DNA from: Seiridium cupressi
Taxonomy: Eukaryota > Ascomycota > Sordariomycetes > Amphisphaeriales > Sporocadaceae
Reading direction: 5' to 3'
Assembly: GCA_036674765.1 (NCBI GenBank)
Contig: JARVKI010000068.1
Span: forward strand, 1 to 64,000
Length of the DNA: 64,000 nucleotides
Both the position numbers and the translations under genes were made by a program. The notes beneath the pieces are model-generated. The model saw nothing but the letters and a program-made list of their open reading frames with translations. It did not search any database and had not been told where the DNA came from. How positions within the stretch are numbered: the first letter of the stretch is position 1; every line of letters starts with the position of its first letter. Below, piece by piece: positions 1 through 11,301 of the stretch.

Positions 1-74
<74 letters not shown>
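1..74. repeat. 74-base poly-C run at the window edge
   Basis: The first 74 bases are all C, followed at once by ordinary sequence. Fungal telomeres normally carry TTAGGG/CCCTAA repeats, and none are present here. A pure C (G on the other strand) run at a contig end is the usual trace of two-colour Illumina chemistry, where lost signal is read as G. It is therefore most likely an assembly or read artefact marking a contig end. Confidence 0.85.
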
Positions 75-1654
75 TACTATCAATTTCATCACTTTCACTT
101 AAAGAGGGCTACGTGGTGAATTGCCCTGGCCCGAGAAGCTGGGTGGTTATATAATCATTGCTATTATTACTACAGAAACTTCTTGACGCTCTCCGAAATC
201 CCTGTAGCATAAAGGGACCAAGTACGGCCAAAGGTTTCCACGTATGTCTTGCTTTGTGGGGGGTAGAATACAGGTAGAAGACATTCGACCCAACGCATCC
301 ATGAGCGTGATTGGAGGCCACCTTCAATATTCTCACTTCTCCTTGGAAGACGAGGCAGCTGGGTGAAAATCCTGGATTGTCATATCTTTCTGAGATCCCA
401 ATGTGCACACTGGATATAATCTGATCTGCTTTTCGCCCCTTGCATGTTTGGCTTTTCCTTGGTCATCACTCCCTTGGCGCTTCTAAACTCTTTTCTTGCC
501 ATTCAGTTGGACAGTAGAAAAGTCGGGACCAAATGATCCATCTATACTTTTAAGCAGCACAAGCCCGCTACACAACCTCGTCTGTGGGTTATGTCAGATC
601 TTGTCGTGGAAGGTGATACAAGATGACAGAGGCAAGACCAGCAGCCCGTCAGCTCAGTCAGCCTCACGAGATATGTAGTGTCGCCCACAGTGTCTTCTTC
701 TCCTGAAAAAGAATCATTGAGGCACCGGTTGCTCGTTGATAGTATGTCAAGACGTGTTGGCAAGCACCGCATAATTACATCAACCCAGTAGTCGTCAAAA
801 GCCCCGCAACGCCTGTTCAATCATGTGTAATATAGAACCTGGACAACGCTCCATATTACGTATGAGAACTTATCTTGAGGATCTTCTTATTGTAGAATAC
901 CGGTTATTGTGGTTGAGTCGATAAATCTTTTTATTTTTCTTTTTCTCTCGCAAGGGTTATTTATACGGCGATTGAGGATTATATTTGTGGTCTACTTCGG
1001 TGCGCTGGATAGAATACTTAAAACAGAGAACAAAACAGAGAACAAATAGAACCTGGACCTCGAGAAAGGATAGTGGCAGATATGACTGAGAAGAACGGGG
1101 GACTTCCCAGACAAGAGGTAGCATAGCGTGATTTCACGATTCGGAGACACTGGTCATCAACTATCACATAGTCAACCTGGGAGTATAATATTGATCAAAA
1201 ACACCATATTCTATTCTATTTCACATCATGATATGATTCACCTAGAATGGACGTAAGATATCCTGATGGTACAAAGTATACTAAAATAATATATAAAAAG
1301 AAAAGACAACCCCGTCAAAGGGCGAAGGGGAAAAAAGTAGGAAAGTCGAGGCCGAATAGGGAGTCCTTATCCCAAAAAACTTCTTCACCGAATCTCATTT
1401 TATCTCGGCAAACGTCAAATAAAATGGTTTTAATTTTTAAAAACCAACAAAAAAAAAAAAAAAAAAAAAAAAAGAACATTCATGTCATAAATGGATTCAA
1501 GAATAACAACTATTGAATACAGCTGGTCTCTACGCCGAGGTATTTTACGAAGTCCACCTCATCATGCAATGATGATGCCAGCAGAGCTGAACGCTATAAA
1601 TTCAGAACCCAATCCAATATACGCCGCAAGCAAGAGAGAACCGTGACGTGACTT
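75..1654. other. Intergenic left end, no supported gene
   Basis: This stretch holds only short reading frames without recognisable domains. It contains a 12-bp direct repeat in tandem (aaaacagagaac, about 1021-1044), two copies of tagaacctggac about 200 bp apart (near 834 and 1046), and a 25-base A tract at 1449-1473. The part from about 1200 to 1500 is visibly A-rich. I see nothing that supports a coding gene. Confidence 0.6.
1449..1473. repeat. 25-base poly-A tract
   Basis: An uninterrupted run of 25 A residues lies in the intergenic region about 180 bp downstream of the fumarate reductase stop codon. It could be a simple-sequence tract or the tail of an old retroposed copy. No target-site duplication is obvious by eye. 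Confidence 0.7.
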
Positions 1655-3738
1655 TTAGATCTCAAGAGTGACCTCTTGCCCCTTTACCCGTCCTATTACT
1701 TGCTGCGGTGCGTACTTGGGAATGACCTCATCGTCGTGCAACATCTCGAACTCCTCTGTGGCATCGCGGCCCATAAAGTTCATGATGGCTTGAGGACCAC
1801 CGGGGTGCTCATCCAACCAGTTCGTAAGGTCCATCACAACACCCTTGACGACCACCCAAAGATCTTCTTTCTTGTTGTGCTTGGCAACCTCCTCCAGGGT
1901 GTATTCTTTCTCGGGAACCTCGAACTTCTTAGGGCTCTGGGCCTTGGACGCGTTCTCGGAGGATTTTCCCGCGTCGGCCTTCGGTGTGGGACCAGTTGCG
2001 CTGGTGGTGCCGACGCTCGCGGAAGAGGATCCTGAAGCTCCGCTTCCCCATTCCACCGAGACCTTGCCAGGCTGCGAAGGGTCTATATGCAGAGAGATCT
2101 GGCCGACACGGGCGGCAGCCCCACCAACGGATCCCGACAGAGCTTGCTGGAATAGGTAATTGCTAGCTGTGTCACCGGCAACACGACCGTAGACAACGCA
2201 GCCGAGAAGTGAAGAGCCGCCAAGACGATTGGCACCGTGAACACCGCCGGCCAGTTCACCACAGGCGAAGAGACCCTCGAAGGGCTTCTGCTCCTTGTTC
2301 AGGACCTGAGCCTTGTCGTTGATCTCGATACCACCCATGGTGAAATGAAGGACTGGTTCCATGACAGCGACGTGGAAGGTGTCGTCAATGTCGAGAGGCA
2401 AGTTGTGGAAGAATTTCTTGCCCCAGGGGTCCTTTTGCTTGCCATCGGCGATGGCGTTGTAGGTCTGGAAGGTCTTCTGAAGGTGGTCTGGCTTGCAGCC
2501 AATCTCCTTGGCAAGCTCCTGGCCGCTCATCTTCTTCATCAGACCACGACCAGAGTAGTGGCGAGTGTGGAAGTCGAGGGTATTGGAGGCCTTGGAGTTC
2601 AGGATCAGACGGATGGGAAACTTGTTCTTCTCCTTCTCCTTCCACATCATGCCCGAGACGTAGTCTCTGTGACCGAGTTCATCGCAGAAGCGGTCACCGT
2701 CAGCGTTCAGGAGAAGACCGCCCTCACCACGTAGTGCCTCGGCAGCCAAGAATTTCCACTTGGAGCCGGGGTCCTTGGGGTCTACGAGACCGGTAGGATG
2801 GACCTGCACCTTGTCCATGTCGATGCCGTTTCCGCCAATGGCCATGACCATTTTCTGGCCATCACCAGTAGCATGCGCACCGTTTGTGGTGGCGAGGCCG
2901 AATGTGTCTGGCCTGTGCTCCTTCAGCAGGGAGCTGTCCCCGAAATCTGCAGCGTAACCACCAGTGGCCAAGACGACAGGGCCTTCGACGGTCTGGCTCT
3001 CGCCGTTGTATTCATATGTAACACCGGTGACCTTGTTATCCTCCTTGTTGAGGCCAGTGACACGGGCCTTCTTGATGATCTGGACTCGCTCCGGCTCGTT
3101 CTCGGCAAGATCCTCTAGTCTCTGCATGAGAGCGTATGTGATGGCCATACCGGGAAACTTGGCATCATGACCTCTGTGTGTTCTCGGCTGGGAGTGGCCA
3201 CTGGAATCCTGTTAGTGCTTCGAATCCAAGTGGTACAAGGTGATTCTATAGGATACTCACCCAAGCCGCGAAACCAGGGTCAAGTCTAGGTTGAAGACAT
3301 CTTGCAGCCACTCGACAGCAGCGGCAGACTTGTATGTGAGAACTTTGATGAGATCGGGCCTCGCCTTGTCACGCGCAGACTTCAAGGTATCGTCGTAGAA
3401 CTGCTTGACGCTGTCTTGGATTTTGTGGTCGACCTGGGTACGGGTTAAGGCACCGTTGATACCGGAGGTGGCCTTGGTGGAGTTTCCTCCGAAGAAGCCT
3501 ATGGAGCGAAAGTCAGCACACCCTTCTCATTATAGGGACAGACAGGATAGTGGACTTGCCTTGCTTGTCGAGAACGATTACATTACCACCGGCGAGGTAG
3601 ACTGTGTGCGCGGCACTTAAGCCGGACACTGAGGAATGGTCAGTTTCATGTGAATGAGTGGCGCCAGCGACGCTGGCGGGCGAGTGGGACAACGGGAGAC
3701 GTACATCCACCACCGACGACAATTACGCTTGGTGCCAT
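1655..3738 (-). CDS. OSM1: Soluble fumarate reductase with C-terminal cytochrome b5 domain
   Basis: Reduces fumarate to succinate with a flavin, which in yeast helps reoxidise FADH2/NADH when oxygen is short. Four exons read on the minus strand: 3738-3705, 3628-3560, 3498-3261 and 3200-1655, giving 628 residues. The dinucleotide-binding motif VVGGGLSGLSAA sits at residues 7-18 and the LSRLGGHS/PRTHRG region spans the third intron. The fumarate reductase signatures HPTG and GANRLGGSSLLG follow. The C-terminal ~85 residues form a cytochrome b5 domain with heme ligands H579 (HPGG) and H602. This flavoprotein-b5 fusion is known in filamentous fungi; yeast Osm1 lacks the b5 part. Intron 2 (3559-3499) is a GC-AG intron with donor AAG|GCAAGT. 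The reading frame stays open upstream of the ATG for about 70 codons without another ATG. Confidence 0.93.
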
Positions 3739-6700
3739 GGTGAAGTATGTGGGACGGCGAAAATGGGACAGGCGACAAGAGACGACTGTCGATAAAGCGA
3801 GGTGAGAAAGAGAGAAGAGTGGAAAAGAAGTCGGCAGAGGCAAGTCGGCGGAGGAATGCGAAGCAGCTGATATTGTATTCGCCGCGTTGCTATGGACCGA
3901 AGCTAAGACGACCTTCTGTGAAATGCTGGCACGCTGATTCGTGAGCCGAGGTCAAGTGTGGACAGGGGAACCTATTCGAGCTTCTGGGGCTCCAGCTTGG
4001 GAACAGCGGCCGGTTCAGCACCAAGCCGCTTTGGAGGGCCCGAGGCGCAACGATCGTCTCCACTGCAGCAGAAGGGTCGTGGGGTCGAACTCTAACAATC
4101 TTACGGTCAAGTCGCATGATTCTTTCTTCTACCCGTAGCAAATCGCCGCCGGCTAGTAGAGGGACCCAATTGACTCCGTTCACAAGAACTTCAGATTAGT
4201 ACCCTCGAAACACAATTTACAGCCAGTATCGTCTATGTCATTCATTGCTTTGGAGTGTCGGGCATGCTCGCGACATGTCAGCCTCCGAATCTCGCTTCAA
4301 CACTGCCCGAGACTTGTCTAACCTAGTGTTGAAACGGGGCTTATCGCATAAACTGAGGGGCCCTTGGGGTCAGTCGACGCAAGACAATCAAGTCATTCAG
4401 GTTTATGGAGATAGTGCTCAAGGAGTGTGGTCTTCTCTTCGTAAAAGGAATGCCAGCCTCTGCTTTCCAATCTATGAATTCTAGCTACATTGATTCGGTT
4501 TATGACATGCTGATACTCGAATCGCCGAATTCCCGGCGATGCTCGGCCAGAATGCCGATGTGCTTAAGTGGAGGCAATGTTCGCCGATTTTCGTCTTCAA
4601 CCACCGAGGAAGGTCTCCCCCACAATCTCTGCTAGTGAGCCAGCGGGAGAATGGAGAACGTGGGGAAGGGCAATGAGATAGTAGCTCGAGTGAGGCCTAG
4701 AAATCACTTACTGTTCCGTCGTGTTGTATTCGAAATCTATAATAGTGTACGGTCGTGACGGGATCACGGAAGGCTCACTCTCACATGGGTGCCACCAGAG
4801 ACTCATATTCCGCCAGTCCCTGAACCTTTGACATGTGAAGAGCGGCAAACCCCAGATCTTCTTAACTTAGCACTCGCCATGTCACGCGGGGCCATGCGCT
4901 TATGCTAGCGGGTCGCGGCATCCCCCCACAAACTGAGCGTGCGAGTCTGTCAGATGACCATATCGAAGCCATGTCCCAATGAGCGTGCACGGAAGTACCC
5001 TGAGGCCACTTTGGCATGTGAAAGCTGGCTTCACCACCCTATAGACGTCACCCCTCGATAGTCTACAAATTGAGGCTGTCAGCAACCATTGTAAGCATGT
5101 GGCCGTTCCATTAACGACTGCGAGAACCAATCGTTTGGTACTGCTATGGCAGGTGAGGCGAAATTGCAGTTGTTTCTACATGGTGGCGGCATGAGTGACC
5201 CGCACTTGAGGCTCTGCGTGAGCCCCTTATGCCAAGCACACCCATTAGCGGACGGCTTCACTTGTTGACCGGCTGGACGGACGACTTCGTCTAGCCAGTG
5301 TATCGCAGTTGAAGGTGAAAGTCAAACTACGAACAACCAATCCTTCAATCGCACCCCAGCAATCTCCTCCTATGGCTGATCTTTCTGCGGCTGTCAGTGC
5401 CTTCTTCTGGCCTTGGATTAGATGAATCTCATCGGTACTTTATCTTTACCATTGGAGGACCAATTAGTTATTGGCGAGGACATGCATGCTCTTTTGAGTG
5501 AATCTGGAGACTGACCAAGTACATTCGTGATCCATCTGTAGCTACACTGGAGCACACGCTGTTCGATGACCGTTACTCGTGAGATTGCGAAAGCAACATT
5601 GGTTGAAGAAGAGTTCAAGTGAAAAGAAGTGTATGCCGGACGCAGACGAGGATCCCTAGCATCAACGCTCTATAATAAAGGCGCCTAAGCTAGGTATCTA
5701 TGCTAGCATTAAAATTCTAGTATGTCTTCAGGCTCTTGCCCAAAACCCATTACGAGAAGGAACTGTAAGCACAGGATATCCATACCTAATCTAGTAAGGG
5801 GTATATAAACGTATTTGACCCCGGCATGTCCATGCACAAAAACATGAAATGTACTCCTGCCATAACCTCTTCATTGGCCCCCTTACCGTCGTGTCTTCCA
5901 AATACTAAGACTCGCCACAAGTGACGGGAAATCCGGAAAGAAACCCTCGATGTTTGAGCGGCTGCCAGATCAGATACAACGTACGCTCGATCGGACTTGC
6001 CCTGAGGTATTCGATATAATCGGGCTTGGAGTGACCTGTGGATTATGGGATTAAGGTTGTCATCTCGAATATCTCGATCGCCGTCCTTTCATGATATGAT
6101 GTAGCAGGCTCCAAACTCCTCGTGTCGTCGTGGCATATATACGGATTTTAGGTACACAGCGTGTCCAGCGCAAGTATAGTCGATATCACCGATGATGAAT
6201 TTGATGCCAGTCCTTGAGAACGTAGAATCTACAATGGTGCTGTTCGGAAGCTTGTGTTCGTCCTAAATCATGAAATACATGAATCGTTTCTTGGGTCATG
6301 CATTGTAGCGAATGCTAAAAGTGTTATTCTCACTGAAGTGTAGAAGTCTAAAGTCTAAAGTAGCTTCGGTGGATAGCAGAGCTGTTTCCCAGGTATCATG
6401 ATTGAGATACTCTTGGCCTCATCATAGCAAGATTCGTCTGGGAAGCTGTGGAAGGTTGTTAGGATTGATTGAATAATATCAAACAAGAAACATTCAATAC
6501 TGCAGCAGGATATTACAGCAGGTAGGGTAGAGGCCTCCATAAATTGTGCTGCTCCGTATGATGTTGAGAACAAGGTCGCTCGAAGAAATTGCTGCATCGA
6601 ATCGAGAACACCACAAAATTCCTCTCATCAGCTACGATATAAGGCGAAATATAACCTTAATTGTCACCCAAACCTGACAACCTTCATGTGATCCGTTATT

Positions 6701-7023
6701 GTGCTGATATTCTCGGTATGCAGAGGAATTCAGTAGCCGTGGTTGTTTTGTCACTGACGTGTTTTGTTGCTATCTGGGTATTTTCACACAGTAACCAGAT
6801 TAGCAACAGATTCATAAAGTGTATCTGAGAATTTCAAAGACCCGTTTTGCTACAAGTAGACCATGAAAAGTAGAGGAAACCCGGAAGAGTTCTACAGCAG
6901 GCTGTGATTGGCCAAGCTAATGATGTCATATCATTCATGTGACTTCCCACAGCGTGGGAACAATTGCAATCCACGACTTGAACCTTGAAACTGCTGTACC
7001 CATTAACTTTCATAATATCCAAA
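3739..7023. other. Intergenic, 3.3 kb, no supported gene
   Basis: No reading frame here shows a recognisable domain. The first 200 bases upstream of the fumarate reductase ATG are CT-rich on its strand and probably hold its promoter and leader. The part from about 5640 to 6840 looks richer in A+T and TA steps than its surroundings and may be old degenerated sequence. The last 120 bases hold promoter-like elements of the FAS1 gene. Confidence 0.55.
6944..6960. promoter_or_regulatory. Inverted repeat TTCCCAC-agc-GTGGGAA upstream of FAS1 gene
   Basis: A perfect 7-bp inverted repeat with a 3-base spacer lies 64-80 bp upstream of the FAS1 start codon. An inverted CCAAT box (ATTGG, 6907-6911) lies 33 bp further up. 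The symmetry suggests a dimeric transcription factor site, but the factor is unknown. This is inference from position and symmetry. Confidence 0.35.
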
Positions 7024-7721
7024 ATGAGGTCTACATTATTCTACAGCCTGTACACTCTATTTGCCGCAGGCTCGTCACAACTCATTGCCTTACCTCCCCA
7101 GAACCGCCCCGCAGACAATCAACGACCCCTCAGAATGGACCCCGTAGGCCCTGGCGGGCCCTCGTTGCCGTCCTTCCTTAAACCGACACATTCGCAGCCT
7201 GCGCCGGGCGGCGTGATGTTGTCGGATGTTATGGGGAAGGATCGTAGCATCAACTTATTCGCCGGCTTCACACGCGACATCCTGTCCATATCGCAGCGTC
7301 TCGACGACTCGTCCCTGAACTCGACTATTCTCGCTCCACTGAACAGTGCTGTCGACAATCTACCGCGAAAGCCGTGGGAGGATGCAAGAGATTACGAAAC
7401 ACTGGGCACGAATGCTTATGAGGGCGGGGACGGACAGGAGAGGGCGCAGAGGAATCTGAGGAGGTTTGCGGAGGCTCACATTGTGCCGGCCAGCCCCTGG
7501 CAGGAGAAAGAGAAGGTCAAGACGCTGCTAGGGGATCGGGACGTGTGGTGGGAGATCAAGGATGGGAAGAAAGTGGTACGTGCAATGCCGTATGCTCCCT
7601 CGACGGCTACTGTACTGACAATAAACAGATTCAGCCAGATAACATCGAAGTCGACAGCGTGGCAAGCCAGGTAGGCAATGGCGAGGTATGGATCATCAAA
7701 GGTGTTCGGAATTACGCATAG
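7024..7721 (+). CDS. FAS1 (fasciclin) domain-containing secreted protein
   Basis: Two exons, 7024-7575 and 7629-7721, joined across a 53-bp intron (donor GTG|GTACGT, acceptor AACAG), give 214 residues. The ATG at 7024 was chosen because it starts a hydrophobic signal-peptide-like segment (about residues 4-20). The mature part begins Pro-rich. A single FAS1-like domain covers about residues 60-205, with the pattern LFAGFTRDILSIS, a STILAPLNSAVDNLP segment typical of the H1 region, and a C-terminal strand GNGEVWIIKGV. The overall form matches the small ascomycete FAS1 proteins related to yeast YDR262W, a vacuolar or extracellular protein of unknown role. FAS1 domains generally mediate adhesion or protein contacts. 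No GPI-type tail is seen. Family call is firm; cellular role is unknown. Confidence 0.85.
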
Positions 7722-8687
7722 AATGGGACACGCTGTAAAGCTACTCAGTCCATGGTCTACAAGCTCAGACTTTACGATTGAGCAACTTCGTATGTAACCC
7801 TCGAGTGGTCTATGTTGCGCGCTCCCGGTTGCCCTCCAGGTTTTGGTTTGCAAGCGTTCTAATCTCACGGGCTCCATTTTGTGATGATGATGAGGTAGAC
7901 ATGACGGATATCATATCAGTGCTCTGATCCGGGGCCGGGGTTCTAATCTCCCGCTGGACAGCGGGGGCACTCCTGCATGCAAAGTTGCCTTGAGTGGCAT
8001 ACCGGTTGCATAGCGAGGAGCATTTATTGTAACGTAAATGTCACAGATAATCATTTGTGGCATCGTGTGGAATTAGGAGACCGGCTGGAATTGCAACGGC
8101 CTATGTGCGGAAGAAGCCAGAGCGGACTTCAGCTGCCGAGTCGTGCTTTAGCACCCGACTAGGCTGCGGCTAGGCAGGCGCCAGGTCCATGAAAATGTGC
8201 CGATAAGTCGCATACCACAAGGGAAGTCCTGGGTCCTCGACCACGAATACGGATCCTCAACGGAAGAGCACAGAAAGCATAGGGTTATTTGGAGGCTCTT
8301 AAGTAGTATGTGATTATGACTAAATAGTCCGAGTCGACCGATTGTATGCCGAATTGGTGTAGAGAAGACAACGCTGCCGAGTGATTCGGGCTAGCGCCGT
8401 GCGCCACGCTGTGCATTGGGGTGAGCTCCAGCCACGTATGACGTTGTTGACTCGAAAGAGCTACGGGCCAGCTGCAGCCCACCTCACCACGACAGTTACG
8501 TAGCCAAGGAAACTCCGGCACCTCGACAGGCCACCTTTTGACTTCTCCCATAAAAAGGCCCCCGGAACACACAAATTCCTCCCTCCCTGCTCAGCACGCG
8601 ACGACCTCTGTAATCAATTCTGTCTTTCAGATCTCTACTCTGAAGTGAAAACCCACCTCAACAACTCCCAATTGAAATACCGCCAAC
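7722..8687. other. Intergenic between FAS1 and BAP31-like genes
   Basis: No coding support. The last 130 bases before the downstream ATG hold a TATA-like CATAAAAAGG (about 8550-8559) and a CT-rich leader with long pyrimidine runs, which fits a fungal core promoter for the BAP31-like gene. Confidence 0.55.
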
Positions 8688-9521
8688 ATGACGCTCTACT
8701 ACACCCTCGTGAGTGCACGCGACTGCCCGAGGGCAGCACCATACACGCTGCCGCCGTGCTTGACTTGCTGACCATCTTCGACCAGGTTTTCCTCCTCCTC
8801 GTGACGGAAATGGCATTGTTCATGCTTCTGGTCATTCCCATGCCCTTCTCGCTGCGCCGCAGGATCTTCACGTACGTCACCCACCGGTCCCTGTGCCACG
8901 CCAGACGATGCTGACATTTTGTCTCTAGCTTCATCTCCGAAAATCCCATTATAGCGAAATTACAACACGGGCTGAAGATAACCTTCATCTTCATTTTGAT
9001 CCTGTTCGTCGACAGTGTCAACCGTGTCTACCGCGTCCAGGTAGAGTTGGCCCAAGCGACCGACGGCAGCAAGGGCAATGCGTGAGTGCCTCTTTGAACC
9101 CCACTTCCCTTGTTTTCCATACCCTATGCTCACCATCAACAACAGCGCTGTTATGGGACATGAACGTCTCGAGGTCCAGGCCCGCAAGTTCTACTCACAG
9201 CGCAACATGTACCTCTGCGGATTCACCCTCTTCCTCTCCCTGATCCTCAACCGCACGTACATCATGATCCTCGAAGTCCTCCGCCTCGAAGAGAAGCTCA
9301 AGCAGTACGAGGGTACCGATAAGAACACCAAGCAGAGTGCCAAATTGGCGGCTGCCGGCGAGCCCGGCGAGATTTCACGCCTCAACAAGGAAATCAAGAA
9401 GAGAGACCAGGACATTGAGACACTCAAGAAGCAGTCTGAGGGACTACAGCGCGAGTACCACGACCTCACTGAGAAATATGGTGCTACACAAGCCCCTGCC
9501 GGAACTCGCAAGGACAAATAA
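8688..9521 (+). CDS. BAP31/BAP29-family ER membrane protein (yeast Yet-like)
   Basis: Four exons: 8688-8708, 8786-8871, 8929-9081 and 9146-9521, giving 211 residues. The first exon codes for only seven residues (MTLYYTL). Three hydrophobic membrane segments lie in the N-terminal half (near residues 5-25, 45-65 and 105-125), followed by a long charged coiled coil rich in KK/EE heptads to the C terminus. This is the BAP31/Yet1/Yet3 plan: an ER transmembrane chaperone or cargo receptor for export and quality control of membrane proteins. The last four residues, RKDK, have a basic pair at -4/-3 and could serve as a KKXX-like ER retrieval signal. Length is close to yeast Yet3 (about 200 residues). 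The paralogue (Yet1 or Yet3 type) cannot be decided by eye. Confidence 0.9.
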
Positions 9522-11301
9522 AATGTTCCCAATAATGTTGCCGAGGATCTTCCAACGCCTGCCTCTCCTTGACGAAAGATGACGAGTCTAGCCAAGGCCA
9601 AGTCACCTTTCGGGCGGGTAATTACGGGACGGGATCTCTTCAACAAGCGACAGCATTTGCCTGCTAGTCAGAAGTAGCAGTGGGGACATCTGCTCCTTCC
9701 TATGTATTTTGAGTAGGGGGGGGGGGGAAAGGCATAGTTTAATAGCCGGTGTATTCGGATGTTGCCAAGGGTATCATTGGCCCCGCAATGGCTTTGGGTC
9801 TGCTTGTAACTGTATACGCAATAAATGAAATGAAATTGTTCGTTTTCTCTGGGTTTCAAAACACCTCATGTTGTTGTGTGTGGACGTGAGACTGCTTGAC
9901 TTGAAAGATTCAATGCAATTGATGGTGCTTCGTTTTATGTATTCAAGCTAGACAGCACCGCCATATTAACTGAATATTCCTGGGGTCTTCTGAAGTGAAT
10001 CTCTCTATACGAGAAATAAGGATGGATATATTGATATCCATCTTTAAAATAACGAAATTAGATGAGAACGATACAGGATTAAATGCAACGGAACTGTTGG
10101 ATTTCGTGTAATTATGCTGGCGTATCGACAAACATATGATTTGCTGTATTAAAGATAGATCTGAAAGTAGACTAACCCAGATAGAAAGAGAGCATAAATC
10201 TTGTCGTCGACATGCGTTTTCCTTAAATCTATAATCTTTGTTACTAAGTATAATAAGCTTATCGAAATCAAGCCACCAAAAGATTCTCTTAGTAGGGAGG
10301 GGGGACGCGAGAAATATCGAATCGAAAAAAAAAAAAAAAGGGAACAAAAAACCTCACCCCGGGACCGAACCCGAGGCTGTGAAAAACCACCTTGTGATTT
10401 TTCGGCACCGCAACGCTATGCGTTATCCCGTTAAGCCAGAAGGCCGTCGAGCAATTCCGACTAATGCCACGGAAGTCAGTGTTTTAACAACGATTATATA
10501 TGCATCCGGATCTCCCAAGCATAATCCTTCTTCGCTGGCTGCTTTAACAGAACCCAGATATTAAGCCGCTCATACTCAAGATATTCGCCTATAGGTTCCT
10601 GCGCATCGCTTATCAAGCTTGAACGTTGGCCAAATGTCCCTTGATTGATTACCGTCAAGCACATTGATCTCAAGAGTTCCCACTCAACCGCTGTGGACTG
10701 CAGATATGGTTATTGCTGAGAAAGCTTTGCAAAAGTCCACGGAGATAATCCAGCAATATGTCTTAAGGTTTTCTTACTCGACGGTATAACAGTTTATCGA
10801 CGATTTAACTAGAGCCATGTTTGAATCTTAGGTTTAATCTAGGAAGGCCTGGGATCGCAGGCTTAAACAATCTGCCCAAGTCACCTTGAAATGAACTCAC
10901 TGGTAATATCGAGATCTGCGATTTCCAGGGAGATATCCCCTCTACAACTGCTGGAGCTAAATTGCACAGTGTAACAGCGTGAGTAAATCTCCTTTGCTTT
11001 CCAGTTATCCAAAAACGCCTTCAGTCATGACCTACACGAACGAGGTTTGCAGAATCATCTCCATCGTGGCAGACAATGGAGACCACCCTGACCGTCGATG
11101 CCGTGCAGGTGTATACGGATACGAGGAGGGATGCAGACGTTGACGCTCTTCGGGAAACAGACGAGAATTCTTTGCTGGATGGCTAAACCCAGAAAATAGG
11201 TGCTCATATAAATCGAGTCTAGACATCAGGATCCGGCAGAAGCGTGTCTGAACTGGCCTATGAGCCAGACCCCTGGCGGACAAACAGTGTCACGCTACGA
11301 C
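9522..11301. other. Intergenic, 1.8 kb, with homopolymers and a tRNA-like relic
   Basis: Contains a 12-base G run (9716-9727), a 15-base A run (10325-10339) and a tRNA-like element on the minus strand (10346-10445). The section from about 9880 to 10330 is A+T-rich. No protein-coding support is seen. Confidence 0.55.
10346..10445 (-). other. tRNA-like relic with Pol III-type A and B boxes
   Basis: On the minus strand, TGGCTTAACGGG (10438-10427) fits a tRNA A box and GGTTCGGTCCC (10371-10361) is one base off a B box (G in place of the conserved A58). Six T residues (10351-10346) follow directly and could end Pol III transcription. Between the boxes is a 10-bp hairpin (10381-10403, loop of 3, one G-T pair). 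The putative acceptor strands pair poorly and no clean anticodon arm forms, so this is not a normal tRNA. It may be a decayed tRNA (the D-arm resembles fungal tRNA-Arg) or a tRNA-derived SINE head. Confidence 0.35.

Noticed and set aside
1..1654. Telomere or subtelomeric repeat at the left end
   Set aside because: No TTAGGG/CCCTAA units or helicase-like genes; the edge is pure poly-C.
3890..4183. 97-codon minus-strand frame upstream of fumarate reductase
   Set aside because: It starts at GTG, has no recognisable domain, and could not be joined to the fumarate reductase by a plausible splice.
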